Shown: piece by piece, positions 8,178 through 16,996 of the stretch
Layout: every line of letters starts with the position of its first letter
Position numbering within the stretch: the first letter of the stretch is position 1
Source of the DNA: Ferrovibrio sp.
GTDB lineage: Bacteria > Pseudomonadota > Alphaproteobacteria > Ferrovibrionales > Ferrovibrionaceae
NCBI RefSeq assembly: GCF_017994015.1
Contig: NZ_JAGOLP010000002.1
Coordinates: forward strand, 1 to 64,000
Direction of reading: 5' to 3'
DNA length: 64,000 nt
The notes under the pieces: generated by a model
What the model saw: only the letters and a program-made list of their open reading frames with translations
Database searches by the model: none
Told to the model about the DNA's origin: nothing
Made by a program: the position numbers and the translations under genes

Positions 8178-9104
8178 TCAATCCTCTTCAGCCGCATCGG
8201 CTGCCAAAGGCGGCAGCGGCCCGATGGCGGCCCGGCGCTGTTCCAGGCGGCCTTCCAGGGCGTAGAGGCTGGCCGGGCTGCGCGCCGCCGAAACCGGGCC
8301 GAGCAAAGGTGCCGGCAGCATGCCCTGGGCATAGGGGATTTCCGCCCGCAGCAGGCCGAGCGCATGTTGCAGGGCTGCCGCTTCGGCGCGACGATCCTGG
8401 GCGGCGCGGGCGGCAAAGCTGGCATCCTCGGCCAGATCGAGATTACTGGCTTTCCAGGCCGGCAGGCGCAAGGCCGCGCGCAAACGCGCCAAGGCGGTGC
8501 GGTTATCGCCCAGCTTGGCCAGCCGCAACGCCTCGGCGCGCAAGGCCCATTGTGGCCATAGCACCGCCGCCTGGGTCGGCGGGCTGGGCGACATCGGCAC
8601 GCCTTGCGGCAGCAAGCGGGCCAGCCAGGGGCGCGGATCGATCCGCTTGCCATCGATATAAACTTCCAGCGTCACATGATTGGCGATGCCGGGCCATATC
8701 GGCGCCGCATCGGCCACCAGGCCGAGCGGCTGGCCGGCGGCAATCGGCTCACCCGGCCGCGCCTTGGCCGCCACACCCAACAGCCGGATAGTGAGCGGTT
8801 TTCCGGGATTTTCAACCGTGGCCACCAAGCTGGGCCAGCCGATCTGGCGCGCCGGCGGCAATTCCGCCCGCTGTAGGCTGGCCGGCCGCGCCAGGGTGAG
8901 CGGCAGGCCGGGCACAAAGCCGAGATCCACCCCGGTGGGATAAGGCTGCGGATCGTTGCGGCCGCTGCGGCCGCTATCCCAGACCGGCCAGGTGCCGCGC
9001 AATTCGGCGGCATTCTGCGCATCTGCCGCGCCGGCCCGGAGCAGCACCGGGGCGGCAGCGGAAGCCGCAAGCAGGGCCAGGAAGCCGCGCCGCCGCATGA
9101 TCAC
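8178..9104 (-). CDS. Tat-exported degenerate M23/LytM-like protein
   Basis: 308-aa exported protein. The N-terminus MIMRRRGFLALLAASAAAP is a twin-arginine signal. Residues about 50-160 align by eye with an LytM (M23) domain: PTGVDLGFVPG where active enzymes have HxGxD, and HVTLEVYIDGKRIDPRPWL where they have HxHFEV. Two zinc-ligand histidines appear replaced (P56 and T144), although D60 and H142 remain, so it is probably a catalytically dead LytM that could bind peptidoglycan or activate an amidase. The C-terminal 140 residues are helical and charged. Its ATG overlaps the stop of the LysE gene (ATGA), so they are co-translated. Confidence 0.6.
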   Translation of the reverse strand: MIMRRRGFLALLAASAAAPVLLRAGAADAQNAAELRGTWPVWDSGRSGRNDPQPYPTGVDLGFVPGLPLTLARPASLQRAELPPARQIGWPSLVATVENPGKPLTIRLLGVAAKARPGEPIAAGQPLGLVADAAPIWPGIANHVTLEVYIDGKRIDPRPWLARLLPQGVPMSPSPPTQAAVLWPQWALRAEALRLAKLGDNRTALARLRAALRLPAWKASNLDLAEDASFAARAAQDRRAEAAALQHALGLLRAEIPYAQGMLPAPLLGPVSAARSPASLYALEGRLEQRRAAIGPLPPLAADAAEED

Positions 9105-9721
9105 TGACTACGAATTGTGGCGGTGGCCACCCCGGCACCGACCAGCAGCGCACCGCCGGTGCGGTTGAAGGCGCGCACCACACGCGGCGAACCAACCGCC
9201 TGGCGCGCCTTGCCGGCAACCAGGGCATACCCTGCCGCATTGGCTGAGCACAGCACAAGGAAAGTGGCTTCCAGGATCACCATCTGGGTCAGGAAATCCG
9301 CCGCTGGATCGAGGAATTGCGGCAGGAAAGCAACAAAAAACGTGATGCTTTTGGGATTGAGCGCGGTGACCAGCCAGGCATGGCCGAGCATCCGCGCCTT
9401 CGACACCGCATCGCGGCGCGGCTCGGCATTGAGCGCATCGCCGGCACGCCACAGCTTGATGCCGAGATAAACCAGATAGGCGGCGCCGATCCATTTCAGG
9501 ATAGTGAACACGGTGGCCGATGTGGCGAGCAGCGCGCCAAGGCCGAGCAGGCTGAGCGTCATGGCGGTGAAATCGCCCAAGGCCACGCCGGCCGCCATCG
9601 GCAGGGCGGCGCGCCAGCCCTGGCCCAAAGCATAAGACACCACCAGCAGCACGGTGGGGCCGGGGATCAGCAGCATCACGCTGGACGCGGCGACGAAGGC
9701 AAACCAGAGTTCAAGGCTCAT
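9101..9721 (-). CDS. LysE/RhtB-family amino-acid exporter
   Basis: 206-aa inner-membrane protein with about six helices. The family signature LLIPGPTVLLVVSYALGQGWRAA is near the N-terminus, and GAAYLVYLGIKLWR follows the third helix. Such proteins export amino acids or homoserine-lactone-type compounds; substrate is unknown. Located upstream of, and overlapping by 4 bases, the degenerate LytM gene. Confidence 0.9.
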   Translation of the reverse strand: MSLELWFAFVAASSVMLLIPGPTVLLVVSYALGQGWRAALPMAAGVALGDFTAMTLSLLGLGALLATSATVFTILKWIGAAYLVYLGIKLWRAGDALNAEPRRDAVSKARMLGHAWLVTALNPKSITFFVAFLPQFLDPAADFLTQMVILEATFLVLCSANAAGYALVAGKARQAVGSPRVVRAFNRTGGALLVGAGVATATIRSQ

Positions 9722-9751
9722 TGGGCGGCTCCTGCTCGAATCGCCCCCAGA

Positions 9752-10756
9752 CTAAAGCAGCCCGCCCTCCTGGGCCAGCGCCCGGAATTTGCGTGGCGAA
9801 ACGCCGAAGCGGGCATGGAACAGCCGGCTGAAATGCGACGAGCTGTTGAAACCCCAGTCAAAGGCGATATCGGTGATGGTGCGGTGGCGCTGCGCCGGAT
9901 TGCCAAGATCGCTGCGCACCCGCTCCAGCCGCTGGCGCCAGATCAGTTCGCTCAACGTGGCCGGCTCGCCCTCGAACAGCTTGTGCAGATAGCGTTTGGA
10001 ATAGCCGAAGGCGGCGGCGATGGCCTCGATCGACAATGCCGGATCGCGCAATTGCTGGCCGACAAAAGCCAGGATGCGCTGGCGCAGGCGATGGCCATCA
10101 TCGATGCCGCGTTCCAGTTCATGCGCCGAGCGCGCCACCTGATCGGCCAGCAGCGCGCCAAAATCATCCGTCAGCGGCCGCAATGCTGCATCGGCGGGCG
10201 CTGCATCGGCCGGGACAGTCCTGGTTTCGCCGCGCAGGGCGGCATGGGCTTGCAGCAGCAGGTCATAAACCAGTTGCCCGGCCGGGCTGCTGCGGTTGAA
10301 GCGCCGCACGGCCAGGCGATCCACTTCCAGGCCGAGCCGGGTGAGCTGGTCGCGCGGCAGCAGGATCGCCGCCTGCACGATGCGGTCTGAATTCGATACG
10401 ACATAGGTTTGCGTGGTGTCGTAGATGCCCCATTCGCCGGGCGTGATCACCACCTGGCGGCCGCCCTGTTCAAACCGCGCCGCGCCTTCAAGCTGGGCGA
10501 CGATCTTGACATAGCCGCGATCATCACGCCGGATCAGCCGCGGCGTGCGCACCACACGATGCCGGCTGGCGGCGATGCGGCAGATTTTCAGATTGCGGTG
10601 TTCGCCCAGATCAAGCTGGCCGTCAAATTTTGGATCCCCGAACGTATCCGCTTCAAGCCAGCCGATATGTTCACGCACAAAATCGCCCCAGCGCTCCAGC
10701 CGGTCGCTCACCCCGGTCTCGGCCTCGAAGGCTATGCTATGCGCACGGATCGCCAT
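9752..10756 (-). CDS. AraC-family transcriptional regulator
   Basis: 334-aa regulator. The N-terminal 200 residues resemble the AraC_binding_2 ligand domain (as in FeaR-like regulators). The C-terminal 100 residues carry the double helix-turn-helix, with SIEAIAAAFGYSKRYLHKLFE and the conserved TITDIAFDWGFNSSSHFSRLFHARFGVSP. It is divergent from the Liv-type transporter operon, suggesting that it controls uptake and oxidation of the aromatic compound handled there. The 237-base divergent region carries two palindromes. Confidence 0.9.
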   Translation of the reverse strand: MAIRAHSIAFEAETGVSDRLERWGDFVREHIGWLEADTFGDPKFDGQLDLGEHRNLKICRIAASRHRVVRTPRLIRRDDRGYVKIVAQLEGAARFEQGGRQVVITPGEWGIYDTTQTYVVSNSDRIVQAAILLPRDQLTRLGLEVDRLAVRRFNRSSPAGQLVYDLLLQAHAALRGETRTVPADAAPADAALRPLTDDFGALLADQVARSAHELERGIDDGHRLRQRILAFVGQQLRDPALSIEAIAAAFGYSKRYLHKLFEGEPATLSELIWRQRLERVRSDLGNPAQRHRTITDIAFDWGFNSSSHFSRLFHARFGVSPRKFRALAQEGGLL

Positions 10757-10801
10757 TGTTTCTCCCTGGCCGCATTCTAGCAGGCGGCGGGGCCGAAGAA
10801 T

Positions 10802-10817
10802 AGTTTGATATCCAACG
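10802..10817. promoter_or_regulatory. imperfect copy of the iorA/TRAP operator
   Basis: AGTTTGATATCCAACG matches the inverted repeat AGTTTGATCTCAAACT found between iorA and the TRAP operon at 13 of 16 positions. It lies 45 bases upstream of the AraC gene in the same orientation as the other copy lies upstream of iorA. A shared MarR-type operator is inferred. Confidence 0.35.
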
Positions 10818-10818
10818 G

Positions 10819-10838
10819 ATTAGGGTCCGGACCCTAAT
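10819..10838. promoter_or_regulatory. 20-bp perfect palindrome between araC-type gene and liv operon
   Basis: ATTAGGGTCCGGACCCTAAT is its own reverse complement over 20 bases. No gene ends here, both neighbours diverge, so a terminator role is unlikely and an operator is the best reading. Confidence 0.6.
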
Positions 10839-10993
10839 TTCTTGCTGCGACGCAACAACGCAGAATCGTAGGCATACGAAGCTTTTTCAGTTCACTCTGA
10901 GGCAAGAAGCCTGTGCTGCCCAAGCCTAATCTGGCCGGCAGCAGAACCACCGGCACGATAACCGACCGGCGGCGCTTCAAGGAGGAAACTATA

Positions 10994-12214
10994 ATGCGAT
11001 CCATCGTGAAGGGCCTTAGCGGCCTGGCGCTGGCGGGCGCCCTGGGCTTGAGCCTGGGCCTGGCCGCGCCGGCGGCAACGGCGCAGGACAAAGTCAAAAT
11101 CGGCTATGCGATTTCCAAGACCGGCCCCAATGCCGGCGGCGCCAATATCACCCAGATCCCGAATTATCAGCTTTGGGTGAAGGAAGTGAATGACAAGGGC
11201 GGCCTGATGGTGGGCGGCAAGCGCCTGCCCATCGAGGTGATCGAATATGACGACCGCTCGAATTCGGAAGAAGCCGTGCGCGCCGTGGAACGCCTGATCA
11301 CCCAGGACAAGGTGGATCTGCTGTTTCCGCCCTGGGGCACCGGCCTCAACCTGGCGGTTGGCCCGGTCTTCAACAAATACGGCTATCCGCAACTGGCCTT
11401 TTCGGCGGTGACCGACCGCGCGCCGGAGCTGGTCAAGCGCTGGCCGAACAGCTTCTGGTTCCTCGGTACCAGCAAACAATATGTTGATGCACTGGTAGAA
11501 TTGCTGGTCAAGACCAAGGCCGAAGGCAAGATCAACGGCAATGTCGCCATGGTCTCGATTGCCGATGGTTTTGGCATCGACCTGTCGAAGGCGGCACGCG
11601 AAGGCTTTGAGAAGGCTGGCCTCAAGCTGGTCTACGACAAGAGCTATCCGATCGGCACCCAGGATATGGCGCCGCTGGTGAGCGAGGCGCAGCGTTCCGG
11701 CGCTGATACCTTTGTGGCTTTCAGCTATCCGCCGGATACCATGGCGCTGACCGATCAGGCCAAGATCGCCAATTACACCGCCAAGGTGATGTTCATGGGC
11801 GTGGGTGTGGGCTTCCCGCTCTATCCGCAGCGTTTCGGCGCCAATGCGGAGGGTATCCTGTCGCTTGGCGGCTGGGACCCGAACAATGCCGCCACAGCGG
11901 AATACCGCAAGAAGCATCTGGCGATGCATAACCGCGACCCGGATTACTGGGGCAGCCAGGTCGGTTATTCCTCCTTGCAGATGCTGGAGCAGGCGATTGA
12001 GCGTGTCGGCAAGCTCGACCGCGCGGCGATCATCAAGGAGTTGCAGAGCGGCACATTCGACACCGTGATCGGCAAGATCAAGCTGGTGGACAACATGCCC
12101 AAGGATGCCTTCGCCTATATCGGCCAGTGGCAGGGCGGCTTCTTCACCGGCGTGGCGCCGCAGCGCCCGGGCATCGGCGCGGTCAAGACGCCGAAAGCCG
12201 CCTGGCAGCAGTGA
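10994..12214 (+). CDS. Liv-type ABC transporter substrate-binding protein
   Basis: 406-aa periplasmic protein of the Peripla_BP_6 class. A signal peptide covers residues 1-33 (ends PAATAQ), followed by DKVKIGYAISKTGPNAGG typical of branched-chain amino-acid and aromatic-acid binding proteins. RBS GGAGGAAA is just upstream of ATG 10994; a frame opening at 10913 lacks a signal at its start. The downstream oxidative genes suggest an aromatic ligand rather than leucine, but this is inferred. It is followed by a strong hairpin before the permease. Confidence 0.92.
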   Translation: MRSIVKGLSGLALAGALGLSLGLAAPAATAQDKVKIGYAISKTGPNAGGANITQIPNYQLWVKEVNDKGGLMVGGKRLPIEVIEYDDRSNSEEAVRAVERLITQDKVDLLFPPWGTGLNLAVGPVFNKYGYPQLAFSAVTDRAPELVKRWPNSFWFLGTSKQYVDALVELLVKTKAEGKINGNVAMVSIADGFGIDLSKAAREGFEKAGLKLVYDKSYPIGTQDMAPLVSEAQRSGADTFVAFSYPPDTMALTDQAKIANYTAKVMFMGVGVGFPLYPQRFGANAEGILSLGGWDPNNAATAEYRKKHLAMHNRDPDYWGSQVGYSSLQMLEQAIERVGKLDRAAIIKELQSGTFDTVIGKIKLVDNMPKDAFAYIGQWQGGFFTGVAPQRPGIGAVKTPKAAWQQ

Positions 12215-12221
12215 CGTATAC

Positions 12222-12249
12222 CGGCCGCCGCTCAACATTGCGGCGGCCG
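12222..12249 (+). terminator. intraoperon hairpin between binding protein and permease
   Basis: CGGCCGCCGC (12222-12231) pairs perfectly with GCGGCGGCCG (12240-12249) across an 8-base loop, followed by CTTTTCCC. It probably acts as a partial terminator or 3'-end stabiliser so that more binding protein than permease is made. Confidence 0.6.
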
Positions 12250-12277
12250 CTTTTCCCGACATGAAGGTAGTTCAGTA

Positions 12278-13150
12278 ATGCTCTTTGATGCGCTCATCAC
12301 CGGCATAACGCTCGGCGGCATGTATGCGCTGGTGGCCATGGGCCTGACGCTGCAATATGGCGTGGCCCGCATCATGAATCTTTCCTATGGCGAAAGCCTG
12401 GTGGCCGCCTCTTTTGCTGCCCTTTGGCTCTATACCGGCAGCCAGATCAATCCGCTGCTGGGTCTGCTGCTGGTGGTGCCGGCGGCGGCTTTGCTGAACT
12501 GGCTGATCTATCGTTTCCTGCTCACCCCGCTGGTGCGGCGCGCCAAAAGCCGCGACGCGCTGGAAGTGGATAGCATCCTGGCCACCTTCGGCCTGCTGTT
12601 TGTGCTGCAAGGCATCATGCTGGCGCTCTTTGGCGGTGCCTATTTCAGCTATTCCTTCCTGGCCGTGCCGGTGCAGGTATTTGGCGCCACCATCGCCGCC
12701 AACCGGCTGCTGGCGCTGGGCTTCGCCCTGCTGATCGGCCTTGGCCTGTGGCTCGGCCTGACCCGCACCCGCACCGGCACTGCGTTGCGCGCCGTGGCGG
12801 TGGACCCGGTGGCGGCGCAATTGGTGGCGATTGATGTGCGCGCCATGGCGGCAGCGGCCTTTGCGCTCGGTGGCGCGCTGGTTGCCTCGGGCGGTGTGCT
12901 GACTTCGATGTTCCTCACCTTCAATGCCAATATCGGCGTGGTGTTCACCATGAAGGCGCTGATCGTGGTGATCATGGGCGGCGTCGGCAACCTGATGGGC
13001 TGCCTGGTGGCCGGGCTGATCCTGGGCCTGACCGAAACCTTTGTGGCCACCCTGGTTGATCCCGGCCTCACCCTGGCCGCCACCTATACGCTGTTCCTGC
13101 TGATCCTGCTGGTGCGACCGCAGGGCCTGTTCGGGGGCGCCAAGCGATGA
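12278..13150 (+). CDS. Liv-type ABC permease (LivH family)
   Basis: 290-aa inner-membrane permease with about eight helices. Typical LivH features: LITGITLGGMYALVAMGLTLQYGVARIMNLSYGE at the N-terminus and KALIVVIMGGVGNLMGCLVAGLILGLTE near the end. It pairs with the LivM-like permease, whose start overlaps its stop by 4 bases. Confidence 0.94.
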   Translation: MLFDALITGITLGGMYALVAMGLTLQYGVARIMNLSYGESLVAASFAALWLYTGSQINPLLGLLLVVPAAALLNWLIYRFLLTPLVRRAKSRDALEVDSILATFGLLFVLQGIMLALFGGAYFSYSFLAVPVQVFGATIAANRLLALGFALLIGLGLWLGLTRTRTGTALRAVAVDPVAAQLVAIDVRAMAAAAFALGGALVASGGVLTSMFLTFNANIGVVFTMKALIVVIMGGVGNLMGCLVAGLILGLTETFVATLVDPGLTLAATYTLFLLILLVRPQGLFGGAKR

Positions 13151-14082
13151 ATACCAGGCTTGTGCTTGCCGTTATTGCCGCCGTTGTTGGCCTCGGTCTG
13201 CTGGTTTTGCTACCGCGCTGGCTGGATGGTTATGGCCTGTCGCTGGCCATCGGCATCCTGAATTACACCGTGCTGGCCACTGCCTGGGCACTGTTTTCCG
13301 GCCCGACGCGCTATGTCTCTCTGGCCACCGTGGCCTTCTTCGGCATCGGCGCCTATAGCGTGGCGGTGCTGGGCGAGCTGTTGCCCTGGAGCCTGGTTCT
13401 GCTGATCGCGCTCGGCATCGGGCTTTGCGTTGCGCTGCTGGTGGGCCTCGCCACCCTCAGGCTCAGCGGCGTCTATTTTGTCATCTTCACCTTCGGCCTG
13501 GCTGAACTGATCCGCCAGCTTGTCACCTGGTTCGAGGTCAACAAGACCCGCACGCTCGGGCGTTATGTGTTTGTGGATATCACCACCGAGCAGATTTACT
13601 GGCAATTGCTGGCCCTGGCGGCGCTGGTTTTCCTGGCCGGCTTCCTGATCCGGCGCTCACGCCTGGGCCTGGCCCTGCGCGTGATCGGCGATGACGAGAC
13701 CGTGGCGCGCCATGTCGGCATCGACACCACCTGGGCCAAGGTGCTGCTGTTTGCCTTTTCGGCCAGTTTCATGACCCTGGCCGGCGCCGTGATGGCGCCG
13801 CGCTGGACCTATATCGACCCGGCCATCGCCTTCAATCCGGTGCTGTCTTTCCAGGTGCTGATCATGGCGTTGCTGGGCGGCGTGCACCGGCTGTATGGCC
13901 CGCTTTTCGGCGTCATCCCGCTGACATTGCTGTTTGAATATCTGCTGGCGCGTTTCCCGAACCATTTCAGCATCCTGATCGGCCTGGCCTTCATGCTGAT
14001 TGTTTATGCCATCCCGCAGGGCGTGGTGGGCTTGCTGGAAAGCCTGCGTCAGCGGCTGAACAAGCAGGGTGACCGGCCATGA
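13147..14082 (+). CDS. Liv-type ABC permease (LivM family)
   Basis: 311-aa permease with roughly ten helices. The VSLATVAFFGIGAY segment, GVYFVIFTFGLAELIRQ and the cytoplasmic coupling region RSRLGLALRVIGDDETVARHVGID are the LivM hallmarks. Overlaps livH-like and livG-like neighbours by 4 bases on each side. Confidence 0.94.
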   Translation: MNTRLVLAVIAAVVGLGLLVLLPRWLDGYGLSLAIGILNYTVLATAWALFSGPTRYVSLATVAFFGIGAYSVAVLGELLPWSLVLLIALGIGLCVALLVGLATLRLSGVYFVIFTFGLAELIRQLVTWFEVNKTRTLGRYVFVDITTEQIYWQLLALAALVFLAGFLIRRSRLGLALRVIGDDETVARHVGIDTTWAKVLLFAFSASFMTLAGAVMAPRWTYIDPAIAFNPVLSFQVLIMALLGGVHRLYGPLFGVIPLTLLFEYLLARFPNHFSILIGLAFMLIVYAIPQGVVGLLESLRQRLNKQGDRP

Positions 14083-14807
14083 AAGCCCTGCTCAGCGTGG
14101 CCGGCCTGACCCGGCGTTTCGGCGGCCTGGTGGCGGTGGATGACGTGGCCTTCGACGTGCAGCCGGGCGAGATCATGGGCCTGCTGGGGCCGAATGGCTC
14201 GGGCAAGACCACGGTGATGAACCTGCTGTCCGGCGCGCTGGCGCCGGATGCCGGCACGGTGTTGTTCGAGGGCCGCGCGATTCACAATCTACCGGCGCAT
14301 CGCATCGCCCGCGCCGGCCTGGCACGCACGTTTCAGCTGGTGCGCCCACTGGCCTCGCTGGATTGCCGCGACAATGTGCTGGCCGGCATCGCCTTCGGTG
14401 CCGAGCGGCGCTGGGGCCGCGAAGCGGCCACGGAAGTTGAGCAGTTACTGACCCGGGTTGGCCTGGGCGGGCGTGGTGCGGCCTTGCCCGGCGAACTGAC
14501 CTATATCGACCAGAAACGCCTGGAACTGGCGCGCGCCCTGGCTTTGCGGCCACGCCTGCTGCTGCTGGATGAATGGCTGGCCGGGCTTAATCCGACCGAA
14601 TTGCGCGAGGCGATCAATCTGGTGGCCGGCCTGCGGCATGACGGCATCGCCATCCTGATGGTGGAGCATGTGATGGATGCGATCCGCAGCCTGTGCGACC
14701 GCTGCGTGGTGATGAATGCCGGGCGGCGCATTGCGCTGGGCGGCCCGGCCGAGGTGTTGAGCGACCCGGAAGTGGTGCGCGCCTATCTGGGAGACGACAA
14801 TGCTTGA
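14079..14807 (+). CDS. Liv-type ABC ATPase (LivG family)
   Basis: 242-aa ATPase. Walker A GPNGSGKTT is intact and Walker B is LLLLDEWLAGLNP. The signature motif reads LTYIDQKRLELARAL instead of LSxGQ, and the residue after the Walker B glutamate is W instead of P; this is a recognisable variant subgroup, but it implies an asymmetric ATPase pair. It overlaps the next gene by 8 bases. Confidence 0.93.
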   Translation: MKALLSVAGLTRRFGGLVAVDDVAFDVQPGEIMGLLGPNGSGKTTVMNLLSGALAPDAGTVLFEGRAIHNLPAHRIARAGLARTFQLVRPLASLDCRDNVLAGIAFGAERRWGREAATEVEQLLTRVGLGGRGAALPGELTYIDQKRLELARALALRPRLLLLDEWLAGLNPTELREAINLVAGLRHDGIAILMVEHVMDAIRSLCDRCVVMNAGRRIALGGPAEVLSDPEVVRAYLGDDNA

Positions 14808-15510
14808 GGTGGCCCGGCTCAGCATCGCCTATGGCCGCCACCGCGCCGTGGATAATCTGGCGCTCAGCGTCGCCAAAGCCGAGATCGTGGTGATCCTGGG
14901 CGCCAATGGCGCCGGCAAGACTTCGTTGCTGAAAGCCGTGGCCGGCCTGCTGCCGCGTGGCCGCGACGCCACGATCCATCTGGCTGGACAGGATATCGGC
15001 GCCTTGCCGGCCCATGCCGTGGTGGAGGCCGGGCTGGCCCTGGTGCCCGAGGGGCGCGGCATCTTCGGTGATTTGAGCGTGCGCGAAAACCTGCTGCTGG
15101 GCGCCTATCCGCGCCGCGCCCGCGCCCAGGAAGCGCAGAACCTGGCCCGCGTGCTGGCGCTGTTTCCGCGCCTGGGCGAAAGGCTGGCGCAGGCGGCGCG
15201 CACCATGAGCGGCGGCGAGCAGCAGATGGTGGCGATTGGCCGCGCGCTGATGTCGGCGCCCGACATATTGCTGCTGGATGAGCCCTCGCTCGGCCTGTCG
15301 CCGCTGATCTGCGGCGAGCTGTTTGACGCGCTGGGCCGTATCCGCAGCAGCGGTATCGGCGTTTTGCTGGTGGAACAGAATGCCAAACGCAGCCTGGCGA
15401 TTGCTGATCGCGGCTATCTGATCGAGCAGGGCCGCATTGTCGGCGCCGGCAGCGCCGCCGCCTTGCGCGACGATCCGGCGGTGCAGCGCGCCTATCTCGG
15501 CGCACACTGA
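14800..15510 (+). CDS. Liv-type ABC ATPase (LivF family)
   Basis: 236-aa ATPase with Walker A GANGAGKTS, a canonical signature MSGGEQQMVAIGRALM and Walker B ILLLDEPSLGLSP. The VPEGRGIFGDLSVRENLLLGAY segment is typical of LivF. Completes the five-gene importer; aldehyde dehydrogenase follows after 26 bases. Confidence 0.94.
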   Translation: MLEVARLSIAYGRHRAVDNLALSVAKAEIVVILGANGAGKTSLLKAVAGLLPRGRDATIHLAGQDIGALPAHAVVEAGLALVPEGRGIFGDLSVRENLLLGAYPRRARAQEAQNLARVLALFPRLGERLAQAARTMSGGEQQMVAIGRALMSAPDILLLDEPSLGLSPLICGELFDALGRIRSSGIGVLLVEQNAKRSLAIADRGYLIEQGRIVGAGSAAALRDDPAVQRAYLGAH

Positions 15511-15536
15511 TCTCATTTCAATAAGGAGAGCAAACC

Positions 15537-16988
15537 ATGTTCGAGACCCAGTTGCTGATCGGCGGCGCGGATCGGCCGGCGGCTGCCGGCAAGAGTTTTG
15601 ACCGCATCGACCCGCTGAGTGGCCAGGTGGCAACCCGCGCCGCTGCCGCCAGCGTGGCCGATGCCAATGCCGCCGCCGATGCCGCCGCCGCCGCCTATCC
15701 GGCCTGGGCGGCGCTGGGGCCGAATGCGCGCCGCGCCCTGTTGCTGAAAGCCGCCGATGCGCTGGCGGCGCGGGCGGCGGATTTCCGCGCCACCATGCAG
15801 GCCGAAATCGGCGCCACCGCCGCCTGGGCCGGCTTCAATGTGCATCTGGCATCAGGCATGCTGCGCGAGGCGGCGTCGATGACAACGCAGATCGGCGGCG
15901 AGGTGATCCCGTCTGACAAGCCGGGCTGCCTGGCCATGGCGACGCGCGAGCCGGTGGGTGTGGTGCTGGGCATCGCGCCATGGAATGCCCCGGTGATCCT
16001 GGGCACCCGCGCCGTGGCGATGCCGCTGGCCTGCGGCAACAGCGTGGTACTGAAAGCCTCCGAACTCTGCCCTGCCACCCATCGCCTGATCGCCACGGCC
16101 ATCCAGGAAGCCGGCCTGCCGCCCGGCGTGATCAACGTGGTGAGTAATGCGCCGGCCGATGCGCCCGAGGTGGTGGCGGCACTGATTGCGCATAAGGCGG
16201 TGCGGCGGGTGAATTTCACCGGCTCGACCCGGGTTGGCCGCGTGGTGGCTGAACTGGCGGCACGCCAGCTTAAGCCGGTGCTGCTGGAACTGGGCGGCAA
16301 GGCGCCTTTGCTGGTGCTGGACGATGCCGATCTGGATGAAGCGGTGAAGGCGGCCGCCTTCGGCGCCTTCATGAATCAGGGCCAGATCTGCATGTCGACC
16401 GAGCGTATTGTGGTGGATAACGCCGTGGGCGATGATTTTGTGCGACGTTTTGCCGCCAAGGCCACATCCATGCCGGCCGGCGATCCGCGCCAGGGTAACG
16501 TGGCTTTGGGCGGATTGGTCAACCCGGAAGCCGTCGACCGCATCCTTACCCTGGTGGATGAAGCGGTGCGCCAGGGCGCCAAACTGGTGGCCGGCGGCAC
16601 ACGCGATGGCGCTGTGATGGCCGCCACCGTGCTGGATCATGTGACGCCGGCCATGCGCATCTATCATGAGGAAAGTTTCGGCCCGGTGGCCTGTGTGGTG
16701 CGGGTGAATGGCGACGAGGCGGCGGTGGCAACGGCCAACGACACCGAATACGGCCTTTCCGCCGCCGTGTTCAGCCGCAATATCCCGCGCGCGCTGGGCG
16801 TGGCACGGCGCATTGAAAGCGGCATCTGCCATATCAACGGCCCGACTGTGCATGATGAAGCCCAGATGCCGTTTGGCGGCGTGAAGGCTTCCGGCTATGG
16901 CCGCTTCGGCGGCAAGGCCGGCATTGAGCAATTCACCGAACTGCGCTGGATCACGCTGGAAACCCAGCCCGGCCATTATCCGATCTGA
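15537..16988 (+). CDS. NAD(P)-dependent aldehyde dehydrogenase, vanillin/salicylaldehyde type
   Basis: 483-aa ALDH oxidising an aldehyde to its acid. Catalytic residues are visible: N150 in APWNAP, the general base E251 in LELGGKAP, and the nucleophile C285 in NQGQICMSTER, a segment typical of salicylaldehyde and vanillin dehydrogenases. The cofactor site FTGSTRVGR is near 227-235. RBS AAGGAG precedes ATG 15537. Its position in the transporter-SDR-cupin operon indicates an imported aromatic substrate. Confidence 0.92.
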   Translation: MFETQLLIGGADRPAAAGKSFDRIDPLSGQVATRAAAASVADANAAADAAAAAYPAWAALGPNARRALLLKAADALAARAADFRATMQAEIGATAAWAGFNVHLASGMLREAASMTTQIGGEVIPSDKPGCLAMATREPVGVVLGIAPWNAPVILGTRAVAMPLACGNSVVLKASELCPATHRLIATAIQEAGLPPGVINVVSNAPADAPEVVAALIAHKAVRRVNFTGSTRVGRVVAELAARQLKPVLLELGGKAPLLVLDDADLDEAVKAAAFGAFMNQGQICMSTERIVVDNAVGDDFVRRFAAKATSMPAGDPRQGNVALGGLVNPEAVDRILTLVDEAVRQGAKLVAGGTRDGAVMAATVLDHVTPAMRIYHEESFGPVACVVRVNGDEAAVATANDTEYGLSAAVFSRNIPRALGVARRIESGICHINGPTVHDEAQMPFGGVKASGYGRFGGKAGIEQFTELRWITLETQPGHYPI

Positions 16989-16996
16989 AGCCGGCA

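Noticed and set aside
10801..10840. Palindrome plus TTTCTT as a terminator
   Set aside because: Both flanking genes are divergent, so no transcript ends here.
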